Source of the DNA: Tubiluchus corallicola
Lineage: Eukaryota > Priapulida > Priapulimorpha > Priapulimorphida > Tubiluchidae
Reading direction: 5' to 3'
Assembly (NCBI GenBank): GCA_030141605.1
Contig: JAQGDQ010000019.1
Span: 1,116,001 to 1,180,000 of the forward strand
DNA: 64,000 nucleotides
Below, piece by piece: positions 21,701-36,000 of the stretch. The translations under genes and the position numbers were made by a program. How positions within the stretch are numbered: the stretch's first letter is position 1; every line of letters starts with the position of its first letter. The notes beneath the pieces are model-generated. The model had not been told where the DNA came from, ran no database searches, and saw nothing but the letters and a program-made list of their open reading frames with translations.

Positions 21701-24700
21701 AGTTTGTTGTAAAAGTTGGTTTAAAATCCAGTGAAAAAATCACGCTGAGATGTACTGCACACGTGTACGTACTTTTGTTATATACAAAGGCTTAAAACTT
21801 GAATCTCGAAACAGTAATTTCTGATGACTAAGCAACTGACGAAGCGAATTTCGGTAATATGTATGACTTACACTAAAAGGATGCATGTACTACACCGTGT
21901 TTTTGAATTTATAACCTCACCTACAGTTTACGCGTGCATATATTTTGTAGTTACTGATAAGAACGCTTTTAACATGCTGCTTTTAAAAATTATGAGAACT
22001 ATATATTACGTGTCTAATCATTGCCTTCCGAAGCACTTATTTTTGCGCGCTTACTGCACGGGTGTACATGGTTGGTGTTACCAGTCAGTCGAATGACCAA
22101 ATGGAGTTAGGGATCAATACTGAAATCACATCTCATCTGATCCTATGACAATAATATTGATGCAGATTGTCGTCACAACAGGTCGTTTGTTTGTGTTTTG
22201 GAAAGCCGTGTCCATGTGTTTGCGGGTTTGAAGAGCCAAAGCCGAACTTAATGGTTGTTGATTTGTGGCTTCCTTTTAAATACTGGAAAGTTCTTCAACA
22301 CGCTTGTCTTTTAGTATCCTCCATACTGCGACACAATGTACCATAATGGTAATCAGATATTCATTTATAATAAAATAAAGAAGTATGGAGATACCGATTA
22401 TAATCTATAGAATATAGATGATTAAAATACAAATTGCACTAAACTTGTGTATTTGTGATCTCATGATAAGTTGTCATTATAAATCCTGTTCAGTGCGCCG
22501 TTGCTACAAAACTTTACTGTGTGATTAATTCTGTTTTCTTGCCTACCATACCACCATACCACATTTATAGTGTATGTGTGGATAATTTCGGCTTAATGAT
22601 ACGTTTTTTTGGGTGTCACCGGACAGATTTTTATTAGGCAAAATATTATATGGCCTAGTAGGCGATGTGCAATGGAGGAACCTACTCATTTCTGCTTGTT
22701 GTAGAACGTTGTATTATTTAGTTCAGATGTTTTAGGGCTTCTTACGATCTGCATGTTTTTAAGTTTTGAAGGATGGTCGATAGACAACTGGCGCCGTTTC
22801 TTTATCTAAATCACTGATATAAATATGGATATGTAGTGTTAAGAGGCTGAGAGACGGACTTATCTGATGTGTGAATCAGGATGTACGTCATAAGCTCAAA
22901 TAAGGAAAGACATTTGATCGGGGTGTAAGGTAAGATTAATAACTCGTAGCGGATGTTATTGAAGTAGCGGCCACTGCGCCCTGTTGAATCTTTGTTCAAA
23001 CAGTTCACATCCTCATTTCACACTTCGGTTCAGGTTATAGTACACGTGAAACGTGAAATATCGACTGACAGGAAACCGCCTAATGTCGAATTGTCCATTA
23101 GCGTATCTGCTCATACGTTATAATTATTATGTAGCTGACTCATCTTCTGATTGTCGTACAAAATGTGATTTTGTCGGCGTGAAGTGTGTTGCACAACCTG
23201 ACATCAAATCTTTAATCATTTTGCGCTGCGCCAAGCCTTCGTGCTGACCGCTGGTCAGTTACTCAAGGCTCCATGCTGACATGTTTTACGCAAATTCCAG
23301 TAAAGCCATATGTCGGCGTGGTTAGGCAAAGTAATTAGAGCGTTCGGGATCTAGTGAACTAGAACTTGCAAAATTGCATTATAAGGGTGTATACACTTTA
23401 TAGTATACAATGCTGTAAACATGCATCCTGCGCTCTTGGTAAGTCTGGCTTTTGTCCCTTGGCTCATGTCCAACCACGTGTACCACTAGGCATTTCTGTT
23501 GGTAGCCACACAACTATGTTTATGAGTAAGACTAGGTAAAACCTTGTTGAAAACGGAGACTTGAATTAGATCATTAATTAATTGCTTCCTTTGTTCGTTT
23601 GTTCATCCGTTCTTCTCATTCCACACAATGCTCACTGCATTTAGCCAACCACGTAAAACAACAAAATAAATTTTATCAAGTTATTTTATACTTTACCACC
23701 ATCACTCGTGCTAATAAGTTTCTTTCGTCAGTCAAACGCACTATCCACAAAAGTATCAATCACTAACGATATCCACACATAATGCGCTGATTTTCCACGT
23801 GGTGTCTTTTGTGATGTTTTGTGCCATTGTTTTCAAAACGAACTCGTTTTATGAAATCTGCATTTTAGCACTTATAGTTTCCATAATAATCACATGTTTT
23901 GCAGTAATTGCCACGATACGCGGTACGTGCTACTGCGAGCCGGACTGCCTCGATCTACGTTTCGATTCTTCCATTCGCTCGTTCGTTGTTGACGTTTTTT
24001 TGCAAGCGGTTGAGTGAGATTTGCCAGTAGTAATGACGACCAAAACCTGCCACTGCAATTTCCTTTCACGGCGCGTTCCGTATATGCCCCGTAGTAGCTA
24101 GTATATATAGTTCCAACTTTTTATTAAGGCCATAGATGATTGCTTGGTAGTGCAAGAACAAATGACTGACTGGAGTATGAGCTGACTTACAAATACAGTA
24201 TAGTTACAGTTAAACAAAAACTTGATAATCTTGACTGCTATAAAATATGCCAATAAAAATAAGTGCGTAAAACATTAATTTCTTGTCGTGTAAGAAATCA
24301 GTTTTTTCGATTATTACGTACAGAGGAAATTTCCATCATTTACCACTGTAGAGCTTTTCCCACCACTTTCCTATAATTTGCCGAATCTAGTTTCCTCGAG
24401 AGCTTTCGTTAACTGACATTTTAGGAAATTCATCCAAGTCCATTTCTCGATTGAGTCGCGCAAGCTGTCATTATTCAAGCTAAGGAAGTTGGATGACCGT
24501 AAATTGTTGCATGTGTCAGACGTTTAAGATTGTGCGTGAGTTAGTGATGAAAATGTCACATTGTTAAAAACGCATTCGTGAAGTACTGAAGTTAAATCAA
24601 GTTCGTTGTTAGGTATTTTTGAAATGAATTCTAAGGTTGTAGTTGCATGCTCTAATTGTTTGTAAATTTTCTTCTACACTGTACTCCAGAGCATCAATAA

Positions 24701-24942
24701 TTCAGGCTCGATTAAAACCAACGTAAATCTATTTTGTTGTTGTATTAATGTGTAAAACAATTATACATTGCTACAAATCACTAATTGCATTATGTTTTTC
24801 TAACATATTTATCGACTAACTGTAACGATTGATAAATAGTTGTCTATTGACCTGAGCGCTTTTTTTCTTTTCATGTAAATTTTGGCGTAAATGGATTGTA
24901 CCAACGTCTATGTATATAGACTATGACTACCACGTCTATGTA
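18710..24942 (+). other. TRIM9: TRIM9 intron 1, 18.7-24.9 kb
   Basis: AT-rich intron sequence. I see no convincing gene, transposon or long repeat. It holds a small near-palindrome (ctgcagttcaactgcag near 21377) and an E2F-like tttcccgcc (20407-20415). Both may be chance. Confidence 0.7.
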
Positions 24943-24968
24943 CGATTCGCCTATATATAGGTGAATCG
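24943..24968. repeat. Near-perfect 26-bp palindrome
   Basis: CGATTCGCC, then TATATATA, then GGTGAATCG. The two arms are reverse complements except for one G/A mismatch pair. It could extrude as a cruciform or bind a dimeric factor. Just before it, the word acgtctatgta is repeated. Confidence 0.7.
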
Positions 24969-27900
24969 AATTTACTCTGTTTCATGATTTCGTGTTAGTT
25001 ATATTTTATCAAACCAAGATGATTAGGTACGTCTGTTCGATACTTGACAGTGTTTAATTTGTAGCAGTTATGCATGCACCGAACGTTAGCATTTGCCCGT
25101 GTTTTTACCTGCAACGTAATTTTCTCACCTGTATGACAGAGTGTAATTGTAGGTTCGGTCTCTAAATAATTACAGTTCTAAGTTTCTAGCCAGGTAAATG
25201 GTTGTGGGAGTGTGTGAAACAGCGACTTCATTCCACCAAAATCACACGATTACAATGCTAATCAGAAAGAATTTTCAAAAGCGAGTACTGCGTATTACAG
25301 TAGTTATTTTACTGATTTTATATCGCAATTTGTGAAAAGTCACTTGTTATGCAAGTTCAGGCAACCATTCTTGCACACCTTCTGTGAACTTATGGTATTA
25401 TATATACGCAGAGACAAATGTTAGTTATATATTTTAATTCTCAGCATTCTAATTACACTTATCTTCTTCCTACTTTATTACCTTTCTTTTGTTAGTATCT
25501 ATACATTAATATATTAATATATATTAATTTCTACTTCTATATCTGTATTATACATATATAGTTGCAAACGTAGGTTTTATTTCATTTGCATCTCTGACGT
25601 TATATAATTATTATAAAAAAGTCTGTGCTCTGATCAGCAGCCAGATGTGAAGTTAAAGAATGTCATGATTGGGTAGCAAATGGATGGACGACAGTTGTGA
25701 TCAACAGAAAAATATCTCGTCTTCCTCAGTCAGTATGTGTCGTCTGCGCCTCTTGTTCACACTGAAGTCGTCAGCAGAAGTAGGAGAGTTCACACTGAAC
25801 TTGTCTAATATTTGAAAATCTAAATAAGAAAATACCTCTATTTTGTTTATGCCACAACTTTCCCATGCCCCTGCCTCAATATACATCATCTGTTTCTTAC
25901 GCACATGGAAGTCGTCAGCAAGAAAGTGTTGGCCATATGTCAGAGAATCGCTTTCAATAGAGATTGGCGTTTTTATTACAAAGACAAATGAATTTCTTTT
26001 ATTTACCCGTTATAAGCGATACATTATCCATCTAATGAATATGATTTTGTTTTTCGCCGGACGATATGTGATTTAAGAAAGAAGATAAACTTACCCTCAA
26101 CCTAATGTAATTCATTGATTAGAGCATGAACAATTAACATATACCGTATTAGTATATCTTATAGGCCGTGCTAGAAGCATACAACAAAACTCGGTTTACA
26201 AAGGTCATTTACTTTTCGGCCTTTACTTTATTTTTTAGGGCAAATGTGCTCATCTGTATGCAGTTTGTCTTTAAATTTCCCACGGCCACGAGCTTTGACT
26301 GATTAATTTAAATTATTTCTAATCTATTTACAGTACGCCCTTCTGCAGACTGCAGATTTCTTTGAGCCTATGAAGTTCACTTGACCGTTTCATCTGACTG
26401 ATGCACGGCTTTGATTATATCCTCATCCCATAGCCTCACCTAAGATGCATTTGGAAACACTACTTTCCAACAGAAGAATTAATGTACTCATCTTTAGCAG
26501 ATCTATTCCCTAAAGGAGTCTAATCAGATACCAATACTTACTAGTGTTGATGGATTTATATCTTTCGACACATGTGTCTTCTTTGTATTTTATTCAGACA
26601 TCTGTAAGAGGTTTATCTTGTTGAGTGAGGAAAATGATGATCGTTTTGTGTAAGGTATGAATTTCCCCCTATTTTGTAATTTGGTTAAGATGTTTTTGCA
26701 TTAATGTTTCAGGCAATTGCTTTTTGGAATTCTTTGAAGAGATAAAGGCTCATGCACTTTTCAATGTTACTTGGATGCTTGATTGACTAACATTACTTGA
26801 TTACTGCTCCTAGAAGTACTAAATTTACTGTGTATGTAGCTCTCCGAATTCTCCCCGCCCTTTACATCTGGACTTCTACATTTATTCTGATCGCCCAGGT
26901 TTTTTTCAAACTTGACAAATTCGAAAGTGCACCACTTTCACTTGTTCCACGCTTCTGCTTACAGCACCCTTACCTGTATTTTTTCATTTTCTATTTATAT
27001 TCGGAATCGTTCATTTTAGATCGTTTCTTTGTTTCCTTTTGCGAAACTCGTTTATTTTTCGTATTCTTCGATATTGCATTGACGCCAAAAAAATTTCTCT
27101 CACATCCACAACACACACACGCTGAGCGCAAGCTACTTCTTTGTGTAAACACGGCCACCTTCAAACTTTTAAGGAGTAATACTGTTTGACTTCACTCCAT
27201 CATGAAACTAAAGATAAAAGACGTGTAGTGGAACTCTGTGTAGTGTGTAGTGCTGCTCTGTTTGAATGTCAGAATGAAAACTGGATTTTTGAAATGTATG
27301 ATTCAGAAAGTTTCCAGATCTGTAGCTTTTGTATATATACTTTTCAGTAAAGGACTTCTGAGTGTCTTTCACGTTTGAAAAGATTGCATACTACATGTTT
27401 AAATCTGCTTAATATGTATATTGAATCTAGAAATCATTTAATTTTTAAAATTCGCTTCAGTAGCTGCACGCAGATTCTTCCAAAATTTTGATGAATGTCA
27501 AAAGATATGAATAATTATAAGATTCTGTGTGCCTCTTGTATGGTCGTCCTTTGAACAACCTATTTAGTTGAAGCCAAATGGAACGCGGAAAGCAACTTTT
27601 CGTTTTCCACTTGGCTTCCGTGTATACAGCACATATTAGGATACATATCATGACTGTATTGTTGATTTCCCATTTTAGTGGCGTTTTTTTTTTGTTTTTA
27701 TAATAATTTAAATAAAATGAAAAGAATCAAAGCTGTTAGTGCCCGTACTGAAGCACTATATGGGCTCGAAATATACGCTTTCCAATGATTACAGAATACG
27801 TTCTACTTTATTACTACATGTAAAACTTAGATTAAACACGATTAGTGCGTTTATAACACATTTATTATGGTTCCCACTCCATGTTGGGATTAGTCTTTTC

Positions 27901-29920
27901 AGAGTGCACATAACACATCTCAGTTGAAAAGTGCTTTGGTTCTGCGGACTGGTCGTTCTGTTTTTCTACCCTCGTTCAGATGACTTTATCAACAGTGTTT
28001 AGCCACAGTAACGAGGCAGAGTGTTTTGTCAGAGATTTTCCCGTAGCTTGAACGAGAATTCCTCCCCAAAGGTTAACAAACTGGCACATTGAAGAATAGT
28101 CACTATAACAACATTGCTGCTCTAACGACTGTCTGAAATGGAAAATATCTTGTCGCAACATTGTGTATTGTGGATTGATTGGTGATTCGTATATACACAG
28201 CAAGATCCAAGGAGTGCTTCTTCTTAAATTACTCGCGTGATATATAAGTATGACACTAAATTACGCCATCGGTTTGGAATGTATACGTTTTGGTGTATAG
28301 TGAGATTTCTAGTCACTTGTTAATTAAAAGCGTGATACGTGTACATGCAATATAATTATACCAGAATCTTGAAATCAATGATATACAGGCTACACTACGT
28401 CAACCGTTGAAAATAAACTAAATTGCACATGTATGAGTCTACGCTCAAAATTTAGCATCAAATTAAAATTAATTAGTTCAGTTATTACATCGTCAGTGTC
28501 TTCCATCACCTCACTGCTATCAAGCTTTTTTTGGAAAAGATCCTAAAAGTATTGATATCAACATCTTATTTTCACTAGTTACTGCATAAATACATAGTAT
28601 CTTAAATCTTAAACTAAAGTTTTGTTATTTAGAATTTTCGTCTTTTGGCCCAGCAGGTTTTTAGAAACTTATGAGAACTTGTCACGTGTGTCAGTATGCA
28701 CCTTGTTTTCTTGCCTCTGAATCAGAAAGACAGGAGGTAACAACGTAGTTTCATCTCGTTTATCATAGTCTTGTCAGTTTAGCTAACACGCCTAAGCCTT
28801 CTGTCGGCTGTGAAGCCGTAATTTAACCTCAGTTTGAAGAAACTGTTGAAAGAAGATTACTCGCATGGCTATATCAATGAACACATGTACCAGGAAATAT
28901 CGCCAGGTAATGACATGCAAAGAAACTCACGGTAAGAGCCGATTAGTTGTGCTGTGTGGAAGGTTCCACTTCTACATTTACCTCGATGTTAAATGCGTGC
29001 AACCTGTAGCAGTATTCGGTCAGTTTACAATTACGATTCAGTTCCTCCTATGGCTTTCAGTTTTCTTCAATTTTCTTCACGCAAATATAGTATTTAGGCA
29101 CTGTAACATAGGGGTCACAGATCAAAACGTTACAAGTTGTTATTCAATGTGAATCCTAACACTGCGAGATTCAGCAAGAGTAAAATTATGGCATTCAGAC
29201 AAAAGGCTGACTTCATTATAAGTTCTAATTCTGTTACCACTGTTTACAAAATCCATTTACTGATCACATCAGAAACATTGTTAATGAGCTATCATGTATC
29301 CTCATTTACTGTCATATATGCTTAATTGCTTATGACTGATCCCAGTTCTGTTCAAGTTGCATTACATATTTGAATATGAGTAAATTAATTTTTACCAATA
29401 CATAATAATTAGTGTTTTTAGCATTCTGCCATCCCTTTCCGTCTGTTACATTCCTCGTTGCCGTACTAGTTTGTCTTTGAGAGTATCTGTTTCACTACAT
29501 TGCGTCTGCGTATATGCATCACGTAAGCCATTTAAAGAAAAAAGCTGTTGTGTTTATTACACCTTTTCGCTAAACATTGTAATCAGATTTGGGTAGTTGC
29601 ATTACACGAACAGCAGTTGAAGGAAATGGAATTGCCGTCTAGCAGACGGGTGCCCATACACTATGTAATTCAATCGTGTCACTTCTGTAATTAAACTTAA
29701 ATTAACGAAAGAGAGACGTCGCTTTGTCATTTGGAATGATATTATAGTTTCATTGCATGTTTATTTGCATTGCAGTGCTGCCAATGCAGTGAATATGCTG
29801 ATTTGATGTCGCTGTTGTTGTCGTCGTTATTGTAGTCATTGTCGGCTTGTCGCTGTTGTAATCTAACAGAGTTGACATACTTTCAGCATTACATTATTAA
29901 TTCAACTTAAAAAGAGAAAG

Positions 29921-29925
<5 letters not shown>
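24969..29925 (+). other. TRIM9: TRIM9 intron 1, 25.0-29.9 kb
   Basis: AT-rich sequence apart from the minus-strand frame at 25.7-26.0 kb. The plus-strand frame at 26797-27189 (130 codons) is dominated by F/L/Y from T-rich DNA and is probably chance. Confidence 0.7.
25701..26009 (-). other. Unidentified minus-strand open frame with an internal repeat
   Basis: An open frame of 102 codons on the minus strand ends in a TGA at 25703-25701. It contains LADDFHVRKKQ and, about 50 codons later, SADDFSVNKRRRR followed by the acidic ILTEEDEIFF. The composition (mixed acidic and basic runs, few rare-looking codons) is more protein-like than neighbouring random frames. The ADDFxV..K word is repeated at both DNA and protein level. 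There is no clear start ATG before the first copy, no strong splice sites and no homology that I recognise. It could be an exon of a nested gene, a fossil of one, or chance. Confidence 0.2.

Positions 29926-30016
<91 letters not shown>
29926..30016 (+). repeat. GA microsatellite
   Basis: A long (GA)n tract of about 80 bp of pure dinucleotide, preceded by imperfect agagaaagagagacgaga. It is a pure homopurine strand, so it is able to form triplex (H-)DNA and is likely polymorphic in length. Confidence 0.98.
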
Positions 30017-30018
<2 letters not shown>

Positions 30019-33000
30019 CATGTTTTTGTGTACAGATCATTACTCCATGTTATCAGTCAATTCAAAGTCATTTAACGTGTAAAGGTTTTATTCAGTTCTG
30101 AAAAATAATGTCAACTTCGACCAAATTTTATAATATATAATAATACTCTTGGGCAAGACTGGTGAAGATTTTCGGCAATGGATTGAATTGGTCAGCGCCA
30201 CCCATACGAAAATGCAAGTACAATGCTCCCGTGTGTTCACAAAGCATCAGACTCTTGTTTTTGATACAGCTTGCGTTAAACAGGCGCCACTAGCCTTCCC
30301 ATTCGCGTAACTATTATGTAAAGTGCAACTGGTATAAATTTTATCATCCTTCTCGGTAGCTTCGGCACTAAACTACGGATAAAATAGGTCAATTCAATTA
30401 GAGCATTGTGACTGTTGTCTTACTAAGTCTTCTTAACCATGTATTCACAACAGTTGACATTCCCAGAGGCCTGATTGGCGGATGCAGAATATGATCACAA
30501 GAAGTTACTTTTGCAAATTTATGTTATATTACTTAATTTCAACGAGAGCAATGTTTCGGTACATCATCCAGAGTTCAAGCATATTTCACATGACATATAG
30601 GGCAGGGTAGCTCTGGTCTTTTACTGTAAGGAATGTAGCTTTTAGGTGTGGGACTTTTGGTGTAGACACGCACCTGCTTGGAAACCACTACATTGCCGTG
30701 AAGCCAACTGCGGCTTGCTTCTAAGTAAATCCAGTCTATTGTGTCTAATTTAGCCAATAATGCAATGGTTATGTAGAGTTATTGACGCGCCTACCCTTAA
30801 TCTATGGTTGTGTAGATTAATGTAGAGCTCTTATTGATCATTTACTACTTCTCGTACACACATATATAATCGCCAAAGAACGCGTCACGGTTAATGCAAG
30901 AGATTCTAGCTGGTATTTTCCTCTAATTAGAGGAGCGTTTGCTTTGATGTGCACTAATTTACGTATCTGCGTCCGTCAAAGTTTATGGAAAAATCCAGCC
31001 AATATGGCGATTCTTGAAAACACAGTATTAAATATTGCCGTGCATGCATGTTGTCTTGTGTAGGAGTATAGGACAGCATTGATCGTCAAAACATCATTTT
31101 GCTTCAAACACATTTTGTTCCAAACAGGGAAATATATTTACATTATCATATCAGAGATTTCAGCTCTTATCATTTGACTATTTGTGTGCAGTTTCTACTC
31201 TCGTTCAGGTGTGGCCACCTGCCCACACATGAAGACCCTCCATGTGAGTCCCTGTGAAAAACTAACAGCCAAACTGGCTCTTTGTGATTTTATTTGAACA
31301 TTGCAGGCATTGCTTGGTTGGCATGCACGTAGAACGTCGACGTTACACTTTAGAATTAGTAATTCATCACTGAAGGCTGAAATTTTTTTATCCCCTTCTT
31401 GCTAGAGTTTCTTCAGAGACAGAGGGAGGATTGACCTCATCAGCCAGAAAGCGTGAAAGTTATATAATAACATTTGCATGATATTTCGGTTGAATAACTT
31501 GAATATCTAAATATATTTATCACATTTCAGCTAATTAGCGCCATATCACAAAAATTGTCTTATACCTTTACTACGTTGTTTTACATATACTAGTACACGT
31601 GTACCTTTACTTTCGCGGTCCCACTTTCGCGCTATTCGTCGTTTCTCTCTGTACTCTAGAAAATGTGATCCATAGTCATTTTGGCCGTGTTGCATGAGCT
31701 AGCTCTGTTGCCTCTGCATAGCGAAAGACAGATTCCTCCCTAAACTGCATTCAAACTCAGCCGAGTCAGCACTATCTAAAGTTCATTTTGCTTTGAAAAA
31801 TCACACAGAATATAACTCTGTGCGACCTCAATAGCATTCCCTCAATGTCAGAAGAAAAAAGCCCGATGTTTTATTGGCCTTTTGTAGTTTTGCAAATTCA
31901 TCATCAATGTTTTCAGATGGATACTGAATAAGAATGATAAACAGTACGCCGTAGTATATTGATCTAGAAGCCTAGCTTTGCGGATAATGCTGTCATACGG
32001 TTATTTCCTTCCTCATATAAATTGAAAAAATAAATTCGCCGGCTTCTCTTCGATTGATGGATATTCATATTGGCATTCAGTTGTGTAAGTAGTTTGTAAC
32101 ATATTGATTTTCGTCTGTGGAATATTGCTGTCATTAGTCGTTTATAGTTAAAACAATTTCTTTCCAGTTATCGTAGCATCACATTTTTTACACGCTCAGC
32201 ACATTCAGCACAGTTTACGGATGTTGTACAATGTACCTAGTCGACTTAACTTGTTGTGGAATTAGTATTTCATGCCATAGCTTTGAAGTTACGCAAAACC
32301 GTAAAAAGTCTAATACAATTTTCAGTAAATAAAATAAAGAATTTTTAGCTTGCATTGGATATACTGTATATGAATTAGACGTATTAGTTACTATAATGTA
32401 TAACCTATATTATAATATTAACTCGCCGTTTGTTCGGTATTAATGTACGAACGTTGGATTTGTGGGCATTGTATGTGCATTTGGTACAAAGACGAATTAA
32501 GACGAAATAACCACAGTACATTGAGAAGAATCTCATGGACGCTTACTGAAAGGGACTAATTTTACTTAAAGTTTATTAATCAGCTTAGAAACTACCCTCT
32601 TGTTATTTGTTTATCAAACTTCCCTGTTTATCAAACCAAGCGCAGGAGTTCCAAAGTTTCCAAACAGTCGAACTGCAAGATACGAGCTCTCTCACCTCTA
32701 CATGTAAGCAAGCAAGTCTCATTATAGGGGTGCAAGTTTGTAAGGCGGCATATTTGCACCCAACTGGCATCAGTTTCATGCAAAAAGATCTTACCAACAC
32801 ATTGAAAAATAATATAGCAGGACAAGAAGAGTTGTAGAGCACAGGATGATATACAAGCTGACAACGTGAGTTAGCAGTTTGGAGTGTATTGATAGTTTTT
32901 GTAAAGTACTTATTAGTAAACAGGTCAATACACTCAGTCACTTCCCAGGTATAGTCAGATATTGTCCATGATCGCTTTAAAACTATCTGCATGCCTCGTT

Positions 33001-36000
33001 AAACTCAAGCTGTCGATGGCGGCTACCTTCATTCCCAAGATATGATCTTCAGTTATCAGTTTCTTCTTTAACCATTGGAGATCGTGAAAATCATTATTAA
33101 GAATCCCTTCAAACGATTCTCGGGTATTACTGCGGCTTGCTTTGGTTTTAAACTGCAGATGGATTATAGGCAAACAATGAGCTTATCTTTACCATCAAAG
33201 CGATTTTCTAGACAGCTCTGTCACGCCGTTTTTATGAAGTGGCTGGCGGATAGTTGAAATTTGGGAATATTGTGCACTCACATGCACACGCTACATCCCC
33301 GTGTAAGTTTGAGCCTTAGCCACTGACGCCAGGGGACTGCTGCCATTCCTTGGATTTGAAGTGCAAAAATAAATTTTAAATAAATACCATTATTACGTTA
33401 CATCATTCCATTACCAAGAATACTGGGCGGTCAGATGCGTCTAGATATCAGCCATGTTCATGTATCTGTATCTTCCCTCAGCGAGGTAAATACTGTGGAG
33501 CAGGCCAGATGCGATTTTGATGGCCGCTACCGTAGATTTTCTGATCCAGTTCGGCATTTCCTAAACTCTGGTTGACAGGCACGCACTGTAACCAGTCGAT
33601 TAGTTCCATAATACCGGTCGACGATACTATACCTTTTTTGACACAAGTCATTTTCAAACCAACAAAACCAAATTTTTTTGTTTGAGTGTGACCTGTGGAT
33701 GTGTCTTTAACTGAAATTAAATGTGTGATGCAATGTATCATAAAATCGAACTCGTAATAACTGAATGTCATTTAAACTTACTAAAATTGTTCAACGGAAA
33801 TTGAGGCTAGATCCTAAAGGCTAAGCCAAACTTTGGTGTGTAAAAGTATGTTGTCTGATTTCATTGTTTTCATTTCGAATAACATCGTTTGCCATCTTCT
33901 GGATGTTGCGAAAAATCTATTTAGTGGCTTTGTTGTGCGACGAAAAATTATTCCCAAATTGAAATAATTTCCGATTGCCTGAAACGAAATTCGATTCTGT
34001 TTTAGCGTTCACCAATTATCTGCCATTTGTATTGCATTCAATTGCCCTGCTTGTGGGGTCGGCAGCTTTATATATGGGGCGTTAGAAATTGATTCTATAC
34101 TTTCCCTATTAAAATCTGAGTAACCACACAGGGTACTGAAGAACAACTGTCAAATGATGCTTTAAACCTATATTACACACAGTCTTTTCGCGCACAGTTA
34201 GCTTAATTTGCGGTTTATTGTAAGTATCCGAACTGAATCTGCCACTGGGAAAAATTACGATGCAGCCACGTATTATTTTGTGAATTTGAGATTTCGCGAT
34301 CATCTTACTCTATGGCAAAGATTGAGCCAACGCCAATTACAGGAACGATTTTAATATTTTACGAACTGATTGATTCAAAGTTTTTTCAAATGATTTCTTT
34401 TCGTTCTTGAATTTTGCAAAAGTCTGTGAGTCTTAACCATAGATTTAAATGTCAAACGTGGCATTTAAATTTATGGTCTTAACTGTTTTTCAGATGTTTT
34501 TAAGACTTTCAAAAATTCGAAGTTGTGTTGTGTTTTTCCTTTTTTCAGTGTATTGCTCTTGCGAGAAATCGACTGTGTAGAATATAAACCCTGAAATAGG
34601 AATTGATCATTATTGTGGAAATTTATACTATAGAATAATAATAATTTTTACGCTACATAGTACCTCAACTTTTGTAGTCTGAAGGTGTTAGAATCAATTT
34701 AATTTGATCCACTGGTGATTATTTTAGCATTTACAGTAGTACAAACATTTGTTTCCGTTTTCTGCAAACTGTATAAGGTTTCCTTTTCTTTGCGGTCGTT
34801 TCTCATTTCACCCCTCTGTTTCAAAATAACCGTCATCTCATTTACTCGGGAGAAGGCCATCAAACGAGCCAGGTGCGACAATAGGGCGCCTCGCTGTTAT
34901 TAACAGAGGTCGTCTGTCTTTACTCACCGCTGAGTCAGGAGCTGTCAGATTCATGAGCGACGTGGAAGCACTGAGACGAGCCATCGAAGAAACAGGTCTG
35001 CACCTTATTCTTCGAATGACTGGCTTGGCTATGTGTTTGTGAAATTGAAAAATGAAATTATTTATTCCAAAGTAGGGTCTGAGATTATAAAGTTACGCTG
35101 TAAACTAAACTGTATAAGCTTTTTGAAGTACAAGTGATTTAATTGCATATCTGAGTGTTCAAAGAGTGGGCTTAACGACGGAAGCTACGCATCTTTGACA
35201 CTGGTTAATAAATGAATGGACGACCGCCAAGAAACGTTTTCTGGGCAGTTTCGTCTTCCATTTTGCATTCAGCTATTGTCTCGCTGATGGAGGCTGTATG
35301 CATGTGTAAAAGTAACTTGTTGATTTTAATTGGTTCGCTTTGTGATGTATAGTTGAAAATTTTTAGTCTATTTTGATTGTTTATGGTTTCTCCGACCCGG
35401 ATTTCAATTTTAACTTAGCTCTCATGTTAGATACAGAGTCACGAGTTGGATTAAAATTCTAATCTGAATATAAGACGTACAGTTTAACGTTGATCTTCTT
35501 AATTATTTTGTTAGTTATTGTACGCTTAAATTTGAATGCGTTCAAAATTCGACCAGTGCCAAACAAATTTAGTAACGCGGGAAAACTGAACGATGAAGAT
35601 TAAAGACAGCAGTACACAGGAAAACAAATTAGTTTTAACAGGATGCTGAGAGCAATAAACTTGGGTTGTATAGATCGTAAACAGCTGTAATTAATACTTG
35701 GATCTGTTAGCTAACAGGCTCATTTCCGTTTACGACTTTTGTTTCATATCAAATTTTGTTAGCACATTATGCATTATAATCACAGTTAATTGATGATACT
35801 GAATGTTGACCTTGAAATTGGAAATAATTGATCTTCGGTCTGTAATAACATTTTCTGCTCATAAGTTATTTCATAGGTCAACAGCATGTTAAATTAAACT
35901 CGTCTTATAGCATGTTTGAAATGGCTAAATTAAATGTTATGTATTTATGGTCTTCGGTGTACAGAGAATCATTTGGAAGTGTTGATAATGTTTAGAGGAT

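Noticed and set aside
26797-27189. 130-codon plus-strand frame rich in F, L and Y
   Set aside because: The composition follows T-rich DNA. It looks membrane-like only for that reason, and there is no motif.
29880-30020. A CRISPR-like or satellite array
   Set aside because: The repetition is a simple GA dinucleotide run without spacers.
32603-32992. 129-codon minus-strand frame overlapping plus-strand frames
   Set aside because: Frames are open on both strands over the same bases, and no family resemblance or splice support was found.
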